Source: an uncultured Eubacteriales bacterium
Lineage (GTDB): Bacteria > Bacillota > Clostridia > Oscillospirales > Acutalibacteraceae
Direction: 5' to 3'
DNA: 64,000 bases
NCBI GenBank assembly: GCA_900540085.1
Contig: UQEU01000004.1
Coordinates: forward strand, 1 to 64,000
A model generated the notes under the pieces. It saw nothing but the letters and a program-made list of their open reading frames with translations. It did no database searches and had not been told where the DNA came from. Shown here piece after piece: positions 42,110-51,882 of the stretch; position 1 is the first letter of the stretch; each line of letters begins with the position of its first letter. The position numbers and the translations under genes are program-made.

Positions 42110-43229
42110 TTACATCACCACCGATAATCACTTTTTGAATTTCCAAGTTGTCATCTGCAATAACTAAATCTGCGTCTTTTCCGAGTGCGATTGAACCTTT
42201 TTTATCATCGCACTTTATTGACCTTGCAGGATTTATCGTACAAGAACGAAGTGCCGTTTCAAAGTCTATGCCGAATGACAAAAGATTTTTAAACTCTGTA
42301 AAAACATTTGTTATTGACGCTGCAATAGTACCGTCAGAAAGTCTTGCGACATCGTAATCTTCATTTACAAAAACATCCTGTCCGCCTAAATCATACTTTC
42401 CCGCTTTTAACCCTGCCGCCTTCATTGAATCGGACACTACTACAGCTCTGTCTTTTCCCAAAATCTTAAATGCAGTTCTCAACACTGACGGATTGATATG
42501 ATGACCGTCGCAAATAAGTTCACAAAAGACATTTTCACAGTCAAAAGACGCACCGACAACACCCGGTTCTCTGTGAGTCATCGGCGTCATTGCATTAAAC
42601 AAATGTGTTGCTCTGTCTGCACCGTTTTCAAAAGCCTTTATTGTTTGAGAACTGTCGGCAGTTGTATGACCTACGGAGACAGAACAAACCTTTGCGACTT
42701 CTTTTATAAAATCTTCCGACTCAAATGCTTCGGGAGCAATCGTAATTATTTTGACGCTGTTGTTTGACGCTTTATTCAGTTCATTAAACTCTTCTGTTGA
42801 ACCTGCTCTTACAAACTCAGCATTTTGAGCGCCTTTTTTCTTAATTGATATGTACGGGCCTTCCAAATTATAGCCTAAAATTTCTGCTCCCCTTGCATTT
42901 TTTCTGTATTCTTCTCCTGTTTCAAGTGCAGATTTCAGTATTTCTTTTGACAAAGTCATTGTAGTGGGACAAAATGAAGTAACGCCTGATTTTGCAAGAT
43001 ATTCAGACATTTTACTTACAGACTCAACACTGCAATCGCAAAAATCTCCGCCGAACGCACCGTGAATATGCGTATCTATAAAACCGGGCAAAGCGGTCAA
43101 ACCCGTACAGTCAGCACCGTCTTCTTCTGTTTTTCCGAGTTTTTCTATTTTCCCGTTTGAAATTTTTATATCTCCTAATTGCTTTTTAAAATTATCATCA
43201 TAATAGAAAATATTTTTTAATACCATCAT
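42102..43229 (-). CDS. nagA: N-acetylglucosamine-6-phosphate deacetylase
   Basis: NagA deacetylates GlcNAc-6-phosphate to glucosamine-6-phosphate, feeding amino sugars back to GlmM or glycolysis. The 375-residue amidohydrolase has PGFIDTHIHGAFG (metal HxH), the metal glutamate in NLEGPY, VGHTTADSSQ, ATHLFNAMTPMTHREPG and VVSDSMKAAG. The start overlaps the end of dusB, with aaggag lying in the dusB coding end. No nagB or NagR-type regulator is adjacent, and the pairing with a tRNA-modifying gene may be only positional. Confidence 0.95.
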   Translation of the reverse strand: MMVLKNIFYYDDNFKKQLGDIKISNGKIEKLGKTEEDGADCTGLTALPGFIDTHIHGAFGGDFCDCSVESVSKMSEYLAKSGVTSFCPTTMTLSKEILKSALETGEEYRKNARGAEILGYNLEGPYISIKKKGAQNAEFVRAGSTEEFNELNKASNNSVKIITIAPEAFESEDFIKEVAKVCSVSVGHTTADSSQTIKAFENGADRATHLFNAMTPMTHREPGVVGASFDCENVFCELICDGHHINPSVLRTAFKILGKDRAVVVSDSMKAAGLKAGKYDLGGQDVFVNEDYDVARLSDGTIAASITNVFTEFKNLLSFGIDFETALRSCTINPARSIKCDDKKGSIALGKDADLVIADDNLEIQKVIIGGDVNE

Positions 43230-44191
43230 TCATTCTCCTTTATTATTTCAAAAGCAAGTTCTTCCAATTGTTCAAAATGTTCAAGAGATGAGATTTTTCT
43301 GCGATACTCTGCCCCTCCCCTAATTCCTTTTGTATAGTAAGCGGCGTGGTGTCTTGCTTCTCTCATGGCAATGTACTCGCCTTTATAATCTATCGTATTT
43401 TTTATTTGTTTCAGCATAACGCTCATTTTTTGAGAAAGCGAAAAATCGCCTAAAACCCTGCATTCATTTAAGTATGCATTTATTTTTGCAAACACAAACG
43501 GATTACCGAGCGCACCTCTGCCTATCATCAAAGCATCGCACCCTGTATATTCAAGCATTTGTACGGCAGACTGCTCATCTTTAACATCTCCGTTACCGAT
43601 TACGGCAATATCAAGTGCATTTTTTACCTGTTTAATTATATCCAAGTCGCACTTTCCGCTATACATTTCGGCTCTTGTTCTGCCATGTACGGTAACTGCC
43701 GAAGCACCGTTATTCTGTGCCTGCAAAGCAACATCTACTGCTGAAATACAGTCATTGTCCCAGCCTTTTCTGATTTTAACCGTAATCGGAATATCTACGG
43801 CAGATGAAACTGCTTTGACTATTTCCCCGACAAGTTTCGGATTTTTCATCAAGGCACTTCCCGAACCGTTCAGTGCAATTTTAGGTGCGGGACAACCCAT
43901 ATTTATATCTATAATATCGGGAGAATATTCAAGACACTTAACTGCCGCCTGAGCCATTATTTCAGGTTCATTTCCGAAAATCTGTACGGCACACGGATGT
44001 TCTTTCTCCGACATATACAACAGTTCTTTGCTTTTCTTATCATTCATTGTAATGCCTTTTGCACTTACCATTTCACTGACAACATATCCTGCTCCCCAAT
44101 CTATGCAGGTTTCTCTGAAAGCACGGTCTGCAACTCCTGCAAGCGGAGCCAAAAAAGCAATATTTTTAAATTCAACATTTCCTATTTTCAT
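43226..44191 (-). CDS. dusB: tRNA-dihydrouridine synthase (DusB-like)
   Basis: This FMN enzyme reduces uridines in the tRNA D-loop. The protein (321 residues) has the N-terminal LAPLAGVADRAFRE, the catalytic-cysteine motif NMGCPAPKI, KIRKGWD, TVHGRTRAEMYSG and the flavin-phosphate segment GNGDV / MIGRGALGNPF. The GTG at 44197 lies at the ribosome binding site; ATG 44191 with gaggtg upstream is preferred. It is the first gene of dusB-nagA-trmL and divergent from polA. Confidence 0.95.
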   Translation of the reverse strand: MKIGNVEFKNIAFLAPLAGVADRAFRETCIDWGAGYVVSEMVSAKGITMNDKKSKELLYMSEKEHPCAVQIFGNEPEIMAQAAVKCLEYSPDIIDINMGCPAPKIALNGSGSALMKNPKLVGEIVKAVSSAVDIPITVKIRKGWDNDCISAVDVALQAQNNGASAVTVHGRTRAEMYSGKCDLDIIKQVKNALDIAVIGNGDVKDEQSAVQMLEYTGCDALMIGRGALGNPFVFAKINAYLNECRVLGDFSLSQKMSVMLKQIKNTIDYKGEYIAMREARHHAAYYTKGIRGGAEYRRKISSLEHFEQLEELAFEIIKENE

Positions 44192-44235
44192 TTTCACACC
44201 TCGTCTGCCGAATATAATAACATATTAAAATATAA

Positions 44236-44264
44236 TTGTAAATCTATTGTTAATGTGGTAAAAT
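44236..44264 (+). promoter_or_regulatory. Promoter of polA
   Basis: TTGTAA (44236-44241), a 17-bp spacer and TAAAAT (44259-44264) lie about 40 bases before the start codon. Confidence 0.65.
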
Positions 44265-44303
44265 ATTTTAGATATACCATTAAAAAATTACAGGTGATTT
44301 TAA

Positions 44304-46895
44304 ATGAAAATTCTTGTTATAGACGGAAACAGCATCATTAACAGAGCGTTTTACGGAATACGAATGCTCACAAACAAAGACGGAGTACCGACAAATGCCG
44401 TTTACGGATTTTTAAAAATATATAAAAAACTTTTAGATATGTGCGCTGCCGACTGCGTTGCAGTTGCATTTGACCTTTCAGAGCCTACTTTCAGGCACAA
44501 AAAATATGCAGAATACAAAGCAGGCAGACATAAAATGCCCGACGAACTGCACGAACAAATGCCTATTTTAAAAAACATATTACACCTAATGGGTATTAAA
44601 ACACTTGAAGTTTCGGGTTTTGAAGCAGACGATATTTTGGGAACTTTTGCAAAAAACTGCGAAGATACCGACAACCATTGCTATATTGCAACAGGCGACA
44701 GGGACTCTTTACAACTTGTGAGCGAAAATGCGACCGTTTTGCTTGCTTCCAATAAAGAAACGAAGGTTTATACACCTAAATCACTTTTTGACGAGTACGG
44801 TGTTACTCCAAAAGAGATGATAGAAATTAAAGCACTTCAGGGCGACTCGTCGGACAACATACCGGGTGTGGCAGGCGTGGGACAAAAAACAGCGTCATCA
44901 CTCATTCAAAACTATCATTCAATAGACTATATTTATGAGAATATAGACAGTCTTGAAATCAAAGAGGGTGTAAGAACAAAACTCAAAAACGGAAAAGAAA
45001 GCGCATATCTCTCTCACGAACTCGGAACTATTGTTACAAACGCTCCGATAGATACGGATTTAAACAATTACAAACTCACTCAAACAGGCAGTCAAAAAGC
45101 GGTTGAGGAATTTAAAAGGCTCGAACTGTACTCATTGATTGGCACTTTCGGATTGAAAAACAACGCCGATTTAGAAAAAAGTGAAGACGAAAGTGTGCAT
45201 AATGAAAAAGTGACTGAATTTTTCGAGTGCGAAAACACGCAGGAACTTTTTGAAAAACTTGAAAAAGAGCAAAGTGCATATTTTATTGCAAATGAGTTTG
45301 AAAACGAAATTACCGATATATATTTTGAAATCAAAAATCAAGTCTTTGCCGTAAGACGAGAAAACAAAGAGTTTGACTCGTTTTGTAAAAAGTTTTTTGA
45401 AAGTGAAATAAAGAAATACACTTACAACACCAAAACTCTGCACCACCTTGCAATCAATCTCGGCTGCGAAATAAAAAATATTTGCTTTGACATTATGCTC
45501 GGTGCATATATTCTCAAGCCGTCGGAAAACAACTACACCATTGAAAGACTTGCGCTCGAATACGGTGTAAGTTTACCAAAAATAACTGACGATATGGGAA
45601 CCAAAAAAACCGAAATTGAAGCTACTGCAATCAAAGAACTTTCGGATAAAATGCAGATACTTATCAAGAAGAACAACGAAGAAAAACTGCTCGGAGAAAT
45701 TGAGATACCTCTTGCCCGTGTACTTGCAGAAATGGAACACGAGGGTTTTGCCGCCGATAAAGAAGGTATAGAAAACTTTTCGGAAAAGTTACAGATAAGA
45801 ATTGCAGAACTGACAGACGAGATTTACAACAATGTCGGTTATGAATTCAATATCAACTCACCGAAACAACTCGGCGTTGCACTTTTTGAAGAACTCGGAT
45901 TGCCTGTTATAAAAAAGACAAAAAGCGGCTACTCAACTAACGCAGAAGTACTTGAAAAACTTGAAAATGCACACCCCGTCATTCCTCTTATAACAGAATA
46001 CAGACAACTTACAAAACTCAAATCAACATACTGCGACGGTTTGCTTAAAGTTATAGGAAAAGACGGAAGAATACACACATCGTTCAATCAAGTTGAAACA
46101 AGAACAGGCAGAATTTCATCCCTTGAGCCAAATCTTCAAAATATTCCAATCAGAACAGAACTCGGACGGGAAATGAGAAAATTTTTCACGGCAAAAGACG
46201 GATGTATGCTTGTTGACGCCGACTATTCTCAAATTGAACTTCGTGTACTTGCCGCACTTGCCGACGACAAAAATATGATAGACGCATTCAACAGCAATCA
46301 AGATATTCACACCATAACTGCAAGTCAGGTGTTCAATATGCCTGTCAATATGGTAACTCCTCAAATGAGAAGCAGTGCAAAAGCCGTAAACTTCGGAATT
46401 GTTTACGGAATAGGTGCATTTTCACTGTCAAACGACATACATGTTTCGGTAAAAGAGGCAAAAAATTATATTGACGGATATTTAAACCACTATCAAGGCG
46501 TAAAAAAATATATGGACGATATTATCACGCTTGCAAAAGACAAAGGTTACAGTGAAACATTGTTCGGAAGAAAGCGCTATCTTCCCGAATTAAGCGCAAA
46601 AAATCATATGTTAAAAGCATTCGGCGAAAGAGTTGCAAGAAATATGCCTATTCAAGGCACTGCCGCAGACATCATCAAAATTGCAATGATAAGAGTAAGC
46701 GACAGAATAAAGAAAGAAAAACTTAAATCACGCCTTATTTTGCAGGTTCACGACGAATTAATTGTAGAAGCTCCGAACAGTGAAGCAGAAATTGTTAAAA
46801 AACTTGTAACAGAAGAAATGGAAAATGCTTGCAATTTGAGTGTAAAATTAACGGCAGATGCAAATATAGGAAAAACTTGGTACGATGCACATTAA
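44304..46895 (+). CDS. polA: DNA polymerase I
   Basis: PolA fills gaps and removes RNA primers. The 863-residue protein has the N-terminal 5'-3' exonuclease (IDGNSIINRAFYG at the start, ATGDRDSLQL, GDSSDNIPGV), a middle region at about 300-460, and the family A polymerase domain. The polymerase motifs are DADYSQIELRVLA, RSSAKAVNFGIVYG and QVHDELIVEAP. The middle domain lacks the DxE metal-binding motif of proofreading enzymes, so 3'-5' exonuclease activity is probably absent, as in several Firmicutes. The end overlaps rimI by 11 bases. Confidence 0.97.
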   Translation: MKILVIDGNSIINRAFYGIRMLTNKDGVPTNAVYGFLKIYKKLLDMCAADCVAVAFDLSEPTFRHKKYAEYKAGRHKMPDELHEQMPILKNILHLMGIKTLEVSGFEADDILGTFAKNCEDTDNHCYIATGDRDSLQLVSENATVLLASNKETKVYTPKSLFDEYGVTPKEMIEIKALQGDSSDNIPGVAGVGQKTASSLIQNYHSIDYIYENIDSLEIKEGVRTKLKNGKESAYLSHELGTIVTNAPIDTDLNNYKLTQTGSQKAVEEFKRLELYSLIGTFGLKNNADLEKSEDESVHNEKVTEFFECENTQELFEKLEKEQSAYFIANEFENEITDIYFEIKNQVFAVRRENKEFDSFCKKFFESEIKKYTYNTKTLHHLAINLGCEIKNICFDIMLGAYILKPSENNYTIERLALEYGVSLPKITDDMGTKKTEIEATAIKELSDKMQILIKKNNEEKLLGEIEIPLARVLAEMEHEGFAADKEGIENFSEKLQIRIAELTDEIYNNVGYEFNINSPKQLGVALFEELGLPVIKKTKSGYSTNAEVLEKLENAHPVIPLITEYRQLTKLKSTYCDGLLKVIGKDGRIHTSFNQVETRTGRISSLEPNLQNIPIRTELGREMRKFFTAKDGCMLVDADYSQIELRVLAALADDKNMIDAFNSNQDIHTITASQVFNMPVNMVTPQMRSSAKAVNFGIVYGIGAFSLSNDIHVSVKEAKNYIDGYLNHYQGVKKYMDDIITLAKDKGYSETLFGRKRYLPELSAKNHMLKAFGERVARNMPIQGTAADIIKIAMIRVSDRIKKEKLKSRLILQVHDELIVEAPNSEAEIVKKLVTEEMENACNLSVKLTADANIGKTWYDAH

Positions 46896-47349
46896 TTACA
46901 AAATAATCGAGGCAAACGAAACTCATATTGACGGTATATGTAAAATTGAAAAAGAGTGTTTTATTCATCCGTGGAGTGAAAATTCCGTTTTGCAAAGAAT
47001 AAACGATGAAAATTCAAAAGTGTATGTTGCCGTTTCCGACGATTTTGACAAAAAAGTGATTGGATGGGCAGGCTTTCAAAATATTTGCAAAGAAGGCTAT
47101 ATAGACAATATTGCCGTTACAAAAGAAATGAGAAACAACGGTATCGCAACTGCTTTGATTGAAGAAATGATTAAATATGCGGAAAAAGAACTTGAATTTT
47201 TGACGCTTGAAGTCAGAAAATCAAACGAAAATGCGATACATTTATATGAAAAAACAGGCTTTGACCGTGTCGGCGAAAGAAAAAACTACTATACTGAACC
47301 GAAAGAAAACGCCATCATTATGACACGCCATACTAAAAGATTTGGGTGA
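46885..47349 (+). CDS. rimI: Ribosomal protein bS18 alanine N-acetyltransferase
   Basis: RimI is a GNAT acetyltransferase that modifies the N-terminal alanine of S18. The 154 residues include the N-terminal FIHPWSENS segment, the acetyl-CoA loop VTKEMRNNGIATALIE (R/Q-x-x-G-x-A type) and EVRKSNENAIHLYEKTGF. The ATG lies inside the last codons of polA. Its proximity to tsaD is common because the two genes often share operons, but here an unrelated gene lies between them. S18 of this organism starts MAYDK, fitting the substrate. Confidence 0.92.
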   Translation: MHINYKIIEANETHIDGICKIEKECFIHPWSENSVLQRINDENSKVYVAVSDDFDKKVIGWAGFQNICKEGYIDNIAVTKEMRNNGIATALIEEMIKYAEKELEFLTLEVRKSNENAIHLYEKTGFDRVGERKNYYTEPKENAIIMTRHTKRFG

Positions 47350-47353
47350 TAAT

Positions 47354-48769
47354 ATGAAAGAAAAGAAAACTCCCGTTGAAAGACACACGCACTGCAAAAC
47401 AGTCAGCAATTTTTTAAACGAATATGCAAAAAACAGCAGCAAGGCAACTGTAATAAGTGAAAGATTTTGCGACAACGACAATTTTTTTGAGATTGAACTC
47501 GACTTCAATAAATTCAAATGCGACTTTCTTTACAGTCAGGACACTGCTTTCGGCTTTTCATTTCTTGAATATTCTCCTCAGCCGGCAACCTTGTTCGTGA
47601 AATTTAAATTTATCGACGACGGTATGTACTACGATGCTTACGATATTTTAAATCTCACAAAGACAGACAGTTTTAAAACACTTCTTTTTCACGAAAAATT
47701 CAGCGAACAGTCAATAATTGAAAAATTGAATTTAATGACTGATTTTATTGAAAATCACTACGGTTTGTTAAGTGCATTGGAACAAAATAAAAGACTGTAC
47801 GACGAGCTTTACAGAAACAAGATTTTTGATTTCAAAACTGCCGTTTCTGACAAAGACTCCGACTTTAAAGAGTTTTTAAACTCGCCGACTAAAGACACTG
47901 CTAAAATGTATCTTGACACGCTTAATAATTTTTATGCCTTTGCAGTAACTGAAGAAAATACAAAAAACTACAAAAGTTTTATTGCAAAAGGAGAAAATAA
48001 AAAGGCAGTTCAAATACTTGAAAAAGAAAAAGACAAAAACACTCTCACCGTTTTTGAACTTAATTTTTTAAAACATTTGAAAGAAAATGATTTTTATATT
48101 GACGAAGAAACTAAAGAATATGCTGAAAAAGAAATCAAAGCAAAAGAAAAGCAAGGAATTTATTTTCTTTTTTCACTCGTAATTTCAGCTGCGCTTTGGT
48201 TTGGTTTTTCAAAACTTTTTGCATTTTTAGGAGCAGAGTTTGTTTTTAAGGACACAATGATTATTTCTTATGCCGAAATTTCCTTTTTTTTGAGTTTGCT
48301 TGCAAGCATCTCAACTGTAATTCCTATTTTCAAATTGCTTGTTAAAATCACAAATAAAGAAATTTATGACCAGATGGCAGAATTGACAGGAATAAACAAA
48401 AAGCCGTACAATATTTTACCTAAACTTGCAATACCCGTTGCGATTTTGATATTTGCCGCAAATTTCTACATCGGAGGCTGCGGTCTGGCAATAAAAGACG
48501 ACAAAATCATTCGTCACGATATGTGGACTTTTTCTGTTCAAAGCGAAAATATGAGCAATTACGACTTTTACATCGTTGACGGCTATCTCGATAAAACAGA
48601 CAGTTTTGTAGAACGAAAATCCGTTGCGGTTATGGACAGACAATCAAATACTTTTTGGCAGACAAACTATGAAGACAATAAAAAGATTAATGAAATTGTT
48701 GAACAAATAGAAAATAACGATATAGAGCTGAAAAACATACAAACAGCAGAAAAATTAAGCGAAAAATAA
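47354..48769 (+). CDS. Unknown membrane protein between rimI and tsaD
   Basis: I do not recognise this 471-residue protein. The first ~265 residues are soluble and rich in Lys, Asp, Asn, Phe and Tyr, with a predicted mostly helical middle. Three hydrophobic segments follow at about 268-287, 302-325 and 354-378. A short C-terminal domain (about 380-471) contains DGYLDKTDSF. The ATG at 47354 is preceded by gggtg; the frame reaches back to a TTG at 47342 inside rimI. It is tightly packed with rimI (4 bp) and tsaD (11 bp), so it is co-expressed with them. It has neighbour-like base composition and no sign of transfer. Confidence 0.75.
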   Translation: MKEKKTPVERHTHCKTVSNFLNEYAKNSSKATVISERFCDNDNFFEIELDFNKFKCDFLYSQDTAFGFSFLEYSPQPATLFVKFKFIDDGMYYDAYDILNLTKTDSFKTLLFHEKFSEQSIIEKLNLMTDFIENHYGLLSALEQNKRLYDELYRNKIFDFKTAVSDKDSDFKEFLNSPTKDTAKMYLDTLNNFYAFAVTEENTKNYKSFIAKGENKKAVQILEKEKDKNTLTVFELNFLKHLKENDFYIDEETKEYAEKEIKAKEKQGIYFLFSLVISAALWFGFSKLFAFLGAEFVFKDTMIISYAEISFFLSLLASISTVIPIFKLLVKITNKEIYDQMAELTGINKKPYNILPKLAIPVAILIFAANFYIGGCGLAIKDDKIIRHDMWTFSVQSENMSNYDFYIVDGYLDKTDSFVERKSVAVMDRQSNTFWQTNYEDNKKINEIVEQIENNDIELKNIQTAEKLSEK

Positions 48770-48780
48770 GGAGCATTTCA

Positions 48781-49794
48781 ATGAAAATTCTCGGAATAGA
48801 GTCATCTTGTGATGAAACCGCCGCTTCTGTTGTAGAAGACGGCAGAAAAGTTTTGTCAAATGTCATTGCGTCATCCGTTGAAGAACATAAATTATACGGG
48901 GGCGTTGTACCCGAAATAGCATCAAGACGACACGCAGAAGCAATATCAAATGTTGTAAAAAAAGCACTTGATGATGCAAACTGCACAATAGATGATATAG
49001 ATGCAGTTGCAGTTACATACGCACCCGGACTTATCGGTTCTTTATTGGTCGGTGTAAATTTTGCAAAAGGCTTATGTGCTTCAACAGGCAAACCTCTCGT
49101 TCCCGTTCATCATTTGCGAGGTCACATCGCATCAAACTATATTTCAAGCGATATTGAACCGCCTATGCTTTGTCTTGTTGTAAGCGGAGGACATTCTCAT
49201 ATTACAATAGTAAAAAGTTATACGGAATTTGAAGTAATCGGAAAAACTTGCGACGATGCCGCAGGCGAAGCACTTGATAAAGCGGGAAGAACGCTCGGAC
49301 TTGAATATCCCGGCGGAATAAGTATAGACAAAATTTCAAAAAACGCAGACGAAAACGCATACAAATTTACCCGTCCTAAAGTTCACGGCAGTAAATATGA
49401 CTTCTCTTTCAGCGGTTTGAAAACTGCCGTTATTAATACTGTTCATAATGCAAAACAAAAAGGGCAGGATATTAATGTTGCAGACCTTGCCGCATCTTTT
49501 CAAAAAAGTGTTGTTGACTATCTTTGCGACAATTTGGAAAAGGCAGCCAAAGACTTCGGCTACTCAAAAATATGCCTTGCCGGAGGCGTTTCGGCAAACT
49601 CAAAACTCAGAGCAGAAATTGAAAAAATGTGCAAAAAAAACAACTATGAGTTATATCTGCCCGAATTGAAATATTGCGGCGACAATGCCGTGATGACAGC
49701 ATCTCAAGGCTATTATGAGTATAAAGACAACAACATTGCTAATTTTGAGCTTAACGCTTATGCAACTATGCCAATAGACAGACCTATTTTTTAA
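48781..49794 (+). CDS. tsaD: tRNA N6-adenosine threonylcarbamoyltransferase TsaD
   Basis: TsaD transfers the threonylcarbamoyl group to A37 of ANN-decoding tRNAs, together with TsaB and TsaE. The 337-residue protein has the N-terminal ILGIESSCDETAAS, GGVVPEIASRRH, the iron-binding pair H111/H115 in HHLRGH, and VSGGHSH. The ribosome binding site is aaggag. tsaB and tsaE, usual operon partners, are not in this window. Confidence 0.97.
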   Translation: MKILGIESSCDETAASVVEDGRKVLSNVIASSVEEHKLYGGVVPEIASRRHAEAISNVVKKALDDANCTIDDIDAVAVTYAPGLIGSLLVGVNFAKGLCASTGKPLVPVHHLRGHIASNYISSDIEPPMLCLVVSGGHSHITIVKSYTEFEVIGKTCDDAAGEALDKAGRTLGLEYPGGISIDKISKNADENAYKFTRPKVHGSKYDFSFSGLKTAVINTVHNAKQKGQDINVADLAASFQKSVVDYLCDNLEKAAKDFGYSKICLAGGVSANSKLRAEIEKMCKKNNYELYLPELKYCGDNAVMTASQGYYEYKDNNIANFELNAYATMPIDRPIF

Positions 49795-49816
49795 CAATTA
49801 TTTTACATTGTTACTA

Positions 49817-49844
49817 TTGCAAAAAGTACCAATTTTGATATAAT
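49817..49844 (+). promoter_or_regulatory. Promoter of the PEPCK gene
   Basis: TTGCAA (49817-49822), a 16-bp spacer and TATAAT (49839-49844) lie 55 bases before the start codon. Confidence 0.75.
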
Positions 49845-49899
49845 GTTAACAACAAAAAATAGTTTTAATTTTTTGAATATTATATAAGGGAGTATATAT

Positions 49900-51678
49900 A
49901 TGGAAAGACTTACTGAAAACAAATCAGTCCTTGCATGGCTTGATGAAAAAATCGAACTCTTAAAGCCTTCCAAAATTGTTTGGATTGACGGCTCTAAAGA
50001 GCAAATCGAAGCTCTCAAAGCAGAAGCTTGTGAAACAGGCGAAATGATTAAACTCAATGAGGAACTTCTTCCTGACTGTTACCTTCACAGAACAGCAGAA
50101 AACGACGTTGCTCGTGTTGAAGACCGTACACTCATTTGTTCTAAAAGCGAAAAAGACGCAGGTCCTACAAACCACTGGATGGACCCTGAAAAAGCATACA
50201 AAATGCTTTATGATATTGCTGCAGGTTCATACGAAGGCAGAACAATGTACATCATCCCTTACTCAATGGGTCCTGTTGGTTCTCCTTTCTCAAAAATCGG
50301 TATCGAAATTACAGACTCAATCTATGTTGTTCTCAACATGAACATCATGACAAGAGTAGGTACAAAAGTTCTCGAAGCACTCGGCGACTCTGAAGACTGG
50401 GTAAAAGGCTTGCACGCAAAATGTAATGTTGACCCTGAAAACAGATGGATTTGTCAATTCCCTGAAGACAACACAATCATCTCTGTAAACTCAGCATACG
50501 GCGGTAACGTTCTTCTCGGTAAAAAATGCTTTGCACTTCGTATCGCTTCTTATCAAGGTAAAAACGAAGGCTGGCAGGCAGAACACATGCTCATTCTCGG
50601 TCTTCAAAATCCTGAAGGCGAAGTTAAATATATCTGTGCTGCATTCCCGTCAGCTTGCGGTAAAACAAACCTTGCAATGCTTATCCCACCGGAAATTTAC
50701 GCTAAAAAAGGCTACAAAGTATGGTGTGTAGGCGACGATATTTCTTGGATTAGAAAAGGCGAAGACGGCAGACTCTACGCTATCAACCCTGAAAATGGTT
50801 TCTTCGGTGTTGCACCGGGTACAAATATGAAATCTAACCCAAACGCTCTTAAATCAACAATGAGCGGAACAATCTTCACTAATGTTTGTCACAACCTTGA
50901 CAACAATACAGTTTGGTGGGAAGGTCTTGACAAGAACCCTCCGACAAACGCTATCGACTGGACAGGCAAACCTTGGAACGGCTCTGTTGACGAGTCAAAA
51001 GGCGCTCATCCAAACTCAAGATTTACAGCACCGGCTCAAAACTGCCCTTGTATTTCTCCTGAATTTGAAAACCCACAGGGTGTTCCGATTTCAGCTATCG
51101 TATTCGGCGGCCGTCGTGCTAAACTTACTCCTCTTGTTTACCAATCAAAAGATTGGAACAACGGTGTATTCGTAGGTTCTATAATGGCTTCTGAAACAAC
51201 AGCAGCTGCTGCAGGTGCAGTAGGCGTTGTTCGTCGTGACCCAATGGCTATGCTTCCTTTCTGTGGTTACAATATGGGTGACTACTGGAAACACTGGATT
51301 GAAATCGGCGAAACTCTTGACCCTGAAAAAGCTCCTAAAATCTTCAATGTTAACTGGTTCAGAAAAGACGACGAAGGCAACTTCCTTTGGCCCGGATTTG
51401 GCGACAATATGCGTGTTCTTGAATGGATTATTGACCGTTGCGAAGGTAAAGCAGACGCTCAAGAAACAGCTATCGGTTACCTTCCTTATGCTAAAGACAT
51501 CAACATTGAAGGTCTTGATATGACAGAAGAAGATATCGACAAAATCCTTGATGTTGACAAAGACGCTTGGAAGAAAGAAGCAGAAGGCATTGAAGAATTC
51601 TATGCTAAATTTGGCGACACTCTTCCTGCTGAACTTGAAGAACAACTCAACAACCTTAAAGCTAACCTTGATAAATAA
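49900..51678 (+). CDS. pckG: Phosphoenolpyruvate carboxykinase (GTP)
   Basis: This enzyme interconverts oxaloacetate plus GTP with PEP, CO2 and GDP. In fermenting anaerobes it often runs toward oxaloacetate. The 592 residues match the GTP-dependent type. The P-loop/active-site cysteine motif is AFPSACGKTN (C253), with RTMYIIPYSMGPVGSPFS, the metal and GTP-binding SAYGGNVLLGKKC, and IVFGGRRAKLTPLVY. Codon choice (frequent GCT, CTT, CTC, TCT) differs from its neighbours in a way expected for a highly expressed gene. The ribosome binding site is gggag. Confidence 0.97.
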   Translation: MERLTENKSVLAWLDEKIELLKPSKIVWIDGSKEQIEALKAEACETGEMIKLNEELLPDCYLHRTAENDVARVEDRTLICSKSEKDAGPTNHWMDPEKAYKMLYDIAAGSYEGRTMYIIPYSMGPVGSPFSKIGIEITDSIYVVLNMNIMTRVGTKVLEALGDSEDWVKGLHAKCNVDPENRWICQFPEDNTIISVNSAYGGNVLLGKKCFALRIASYQGKNEGWQAEHMLILGLQNPEGEVKYICAAFPSACGKTNLAMLIPPEIYAKKGYKVWCVGDDISWIRKGEDGRLYAINPENGFFGVAPGTNMKSNPNALKSTMSGTIFTNVCHNLDNNTVWWEGLDKNPPTNAIDWTGKPWNGSVDESKGAHPNSRFTAPAQNCPCISPEFENPQGVPISAIVFGGRRAKLTPLVYQSKDWNNGVFVGSIMASETTAAAAGAVGVVRRDPMAMLPFCGYNMGDYWKHWIEIGETLDPEKAPKIFNVNWFRKDDEGNFLWPGFGDNMRVLEWIIDRCEGKADAQETAIGYLPYAKDINIEGLDMTEEDIDKILDVDKDAWKKEAEGIEEFYAKFGDTLPAELEEQLNNLKANLDK

Positions 51679-51703
51679 TTTTTCAAGACGCTGAAATATA
51701 TTT

Positions 51704-51735
51704 AAAAACGCAAGACTTGTTCTTGCGTTTTTTTA
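51704..51735 (+). terminator. Intrinsic terminator of pckG
   Basis: The arms aaaaacgcaaga and tcttgcgttttt surround a short loop and are followed by a T-run. Confidence 0.9.
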
Positions 51736-51821
51736 TTTATATATCACTCTTAAAATTCACAAAAACCAAAATGAATTTTATAATTAAAGATAAAATAAAC
51801 AATCCATTTAAAATAAGACTG

Positions 51822-51850
51822 TTGCAATATACTTTTTTATAATTTATAAT
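51822..51850 (+). promoter_or_regulatory. Promoter of the second GH20 gene
   Basis: TTGCAA (51822-51827), a 17-bp spacer and TATAAT (51845-51850) lie about 33 bases before the start codon. Confidence 0.75.
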
Positions 51851-51882
51851 GTAAATAATAAAAGATTATTAAGGAGATTTTT

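Noticed and set aside
44304..46895. Proofreading loss in DNA polymerase I as a novelty
   Set aside because: Absence of the DxE exonuclease motif is common in Firmicute PolA and is not special.
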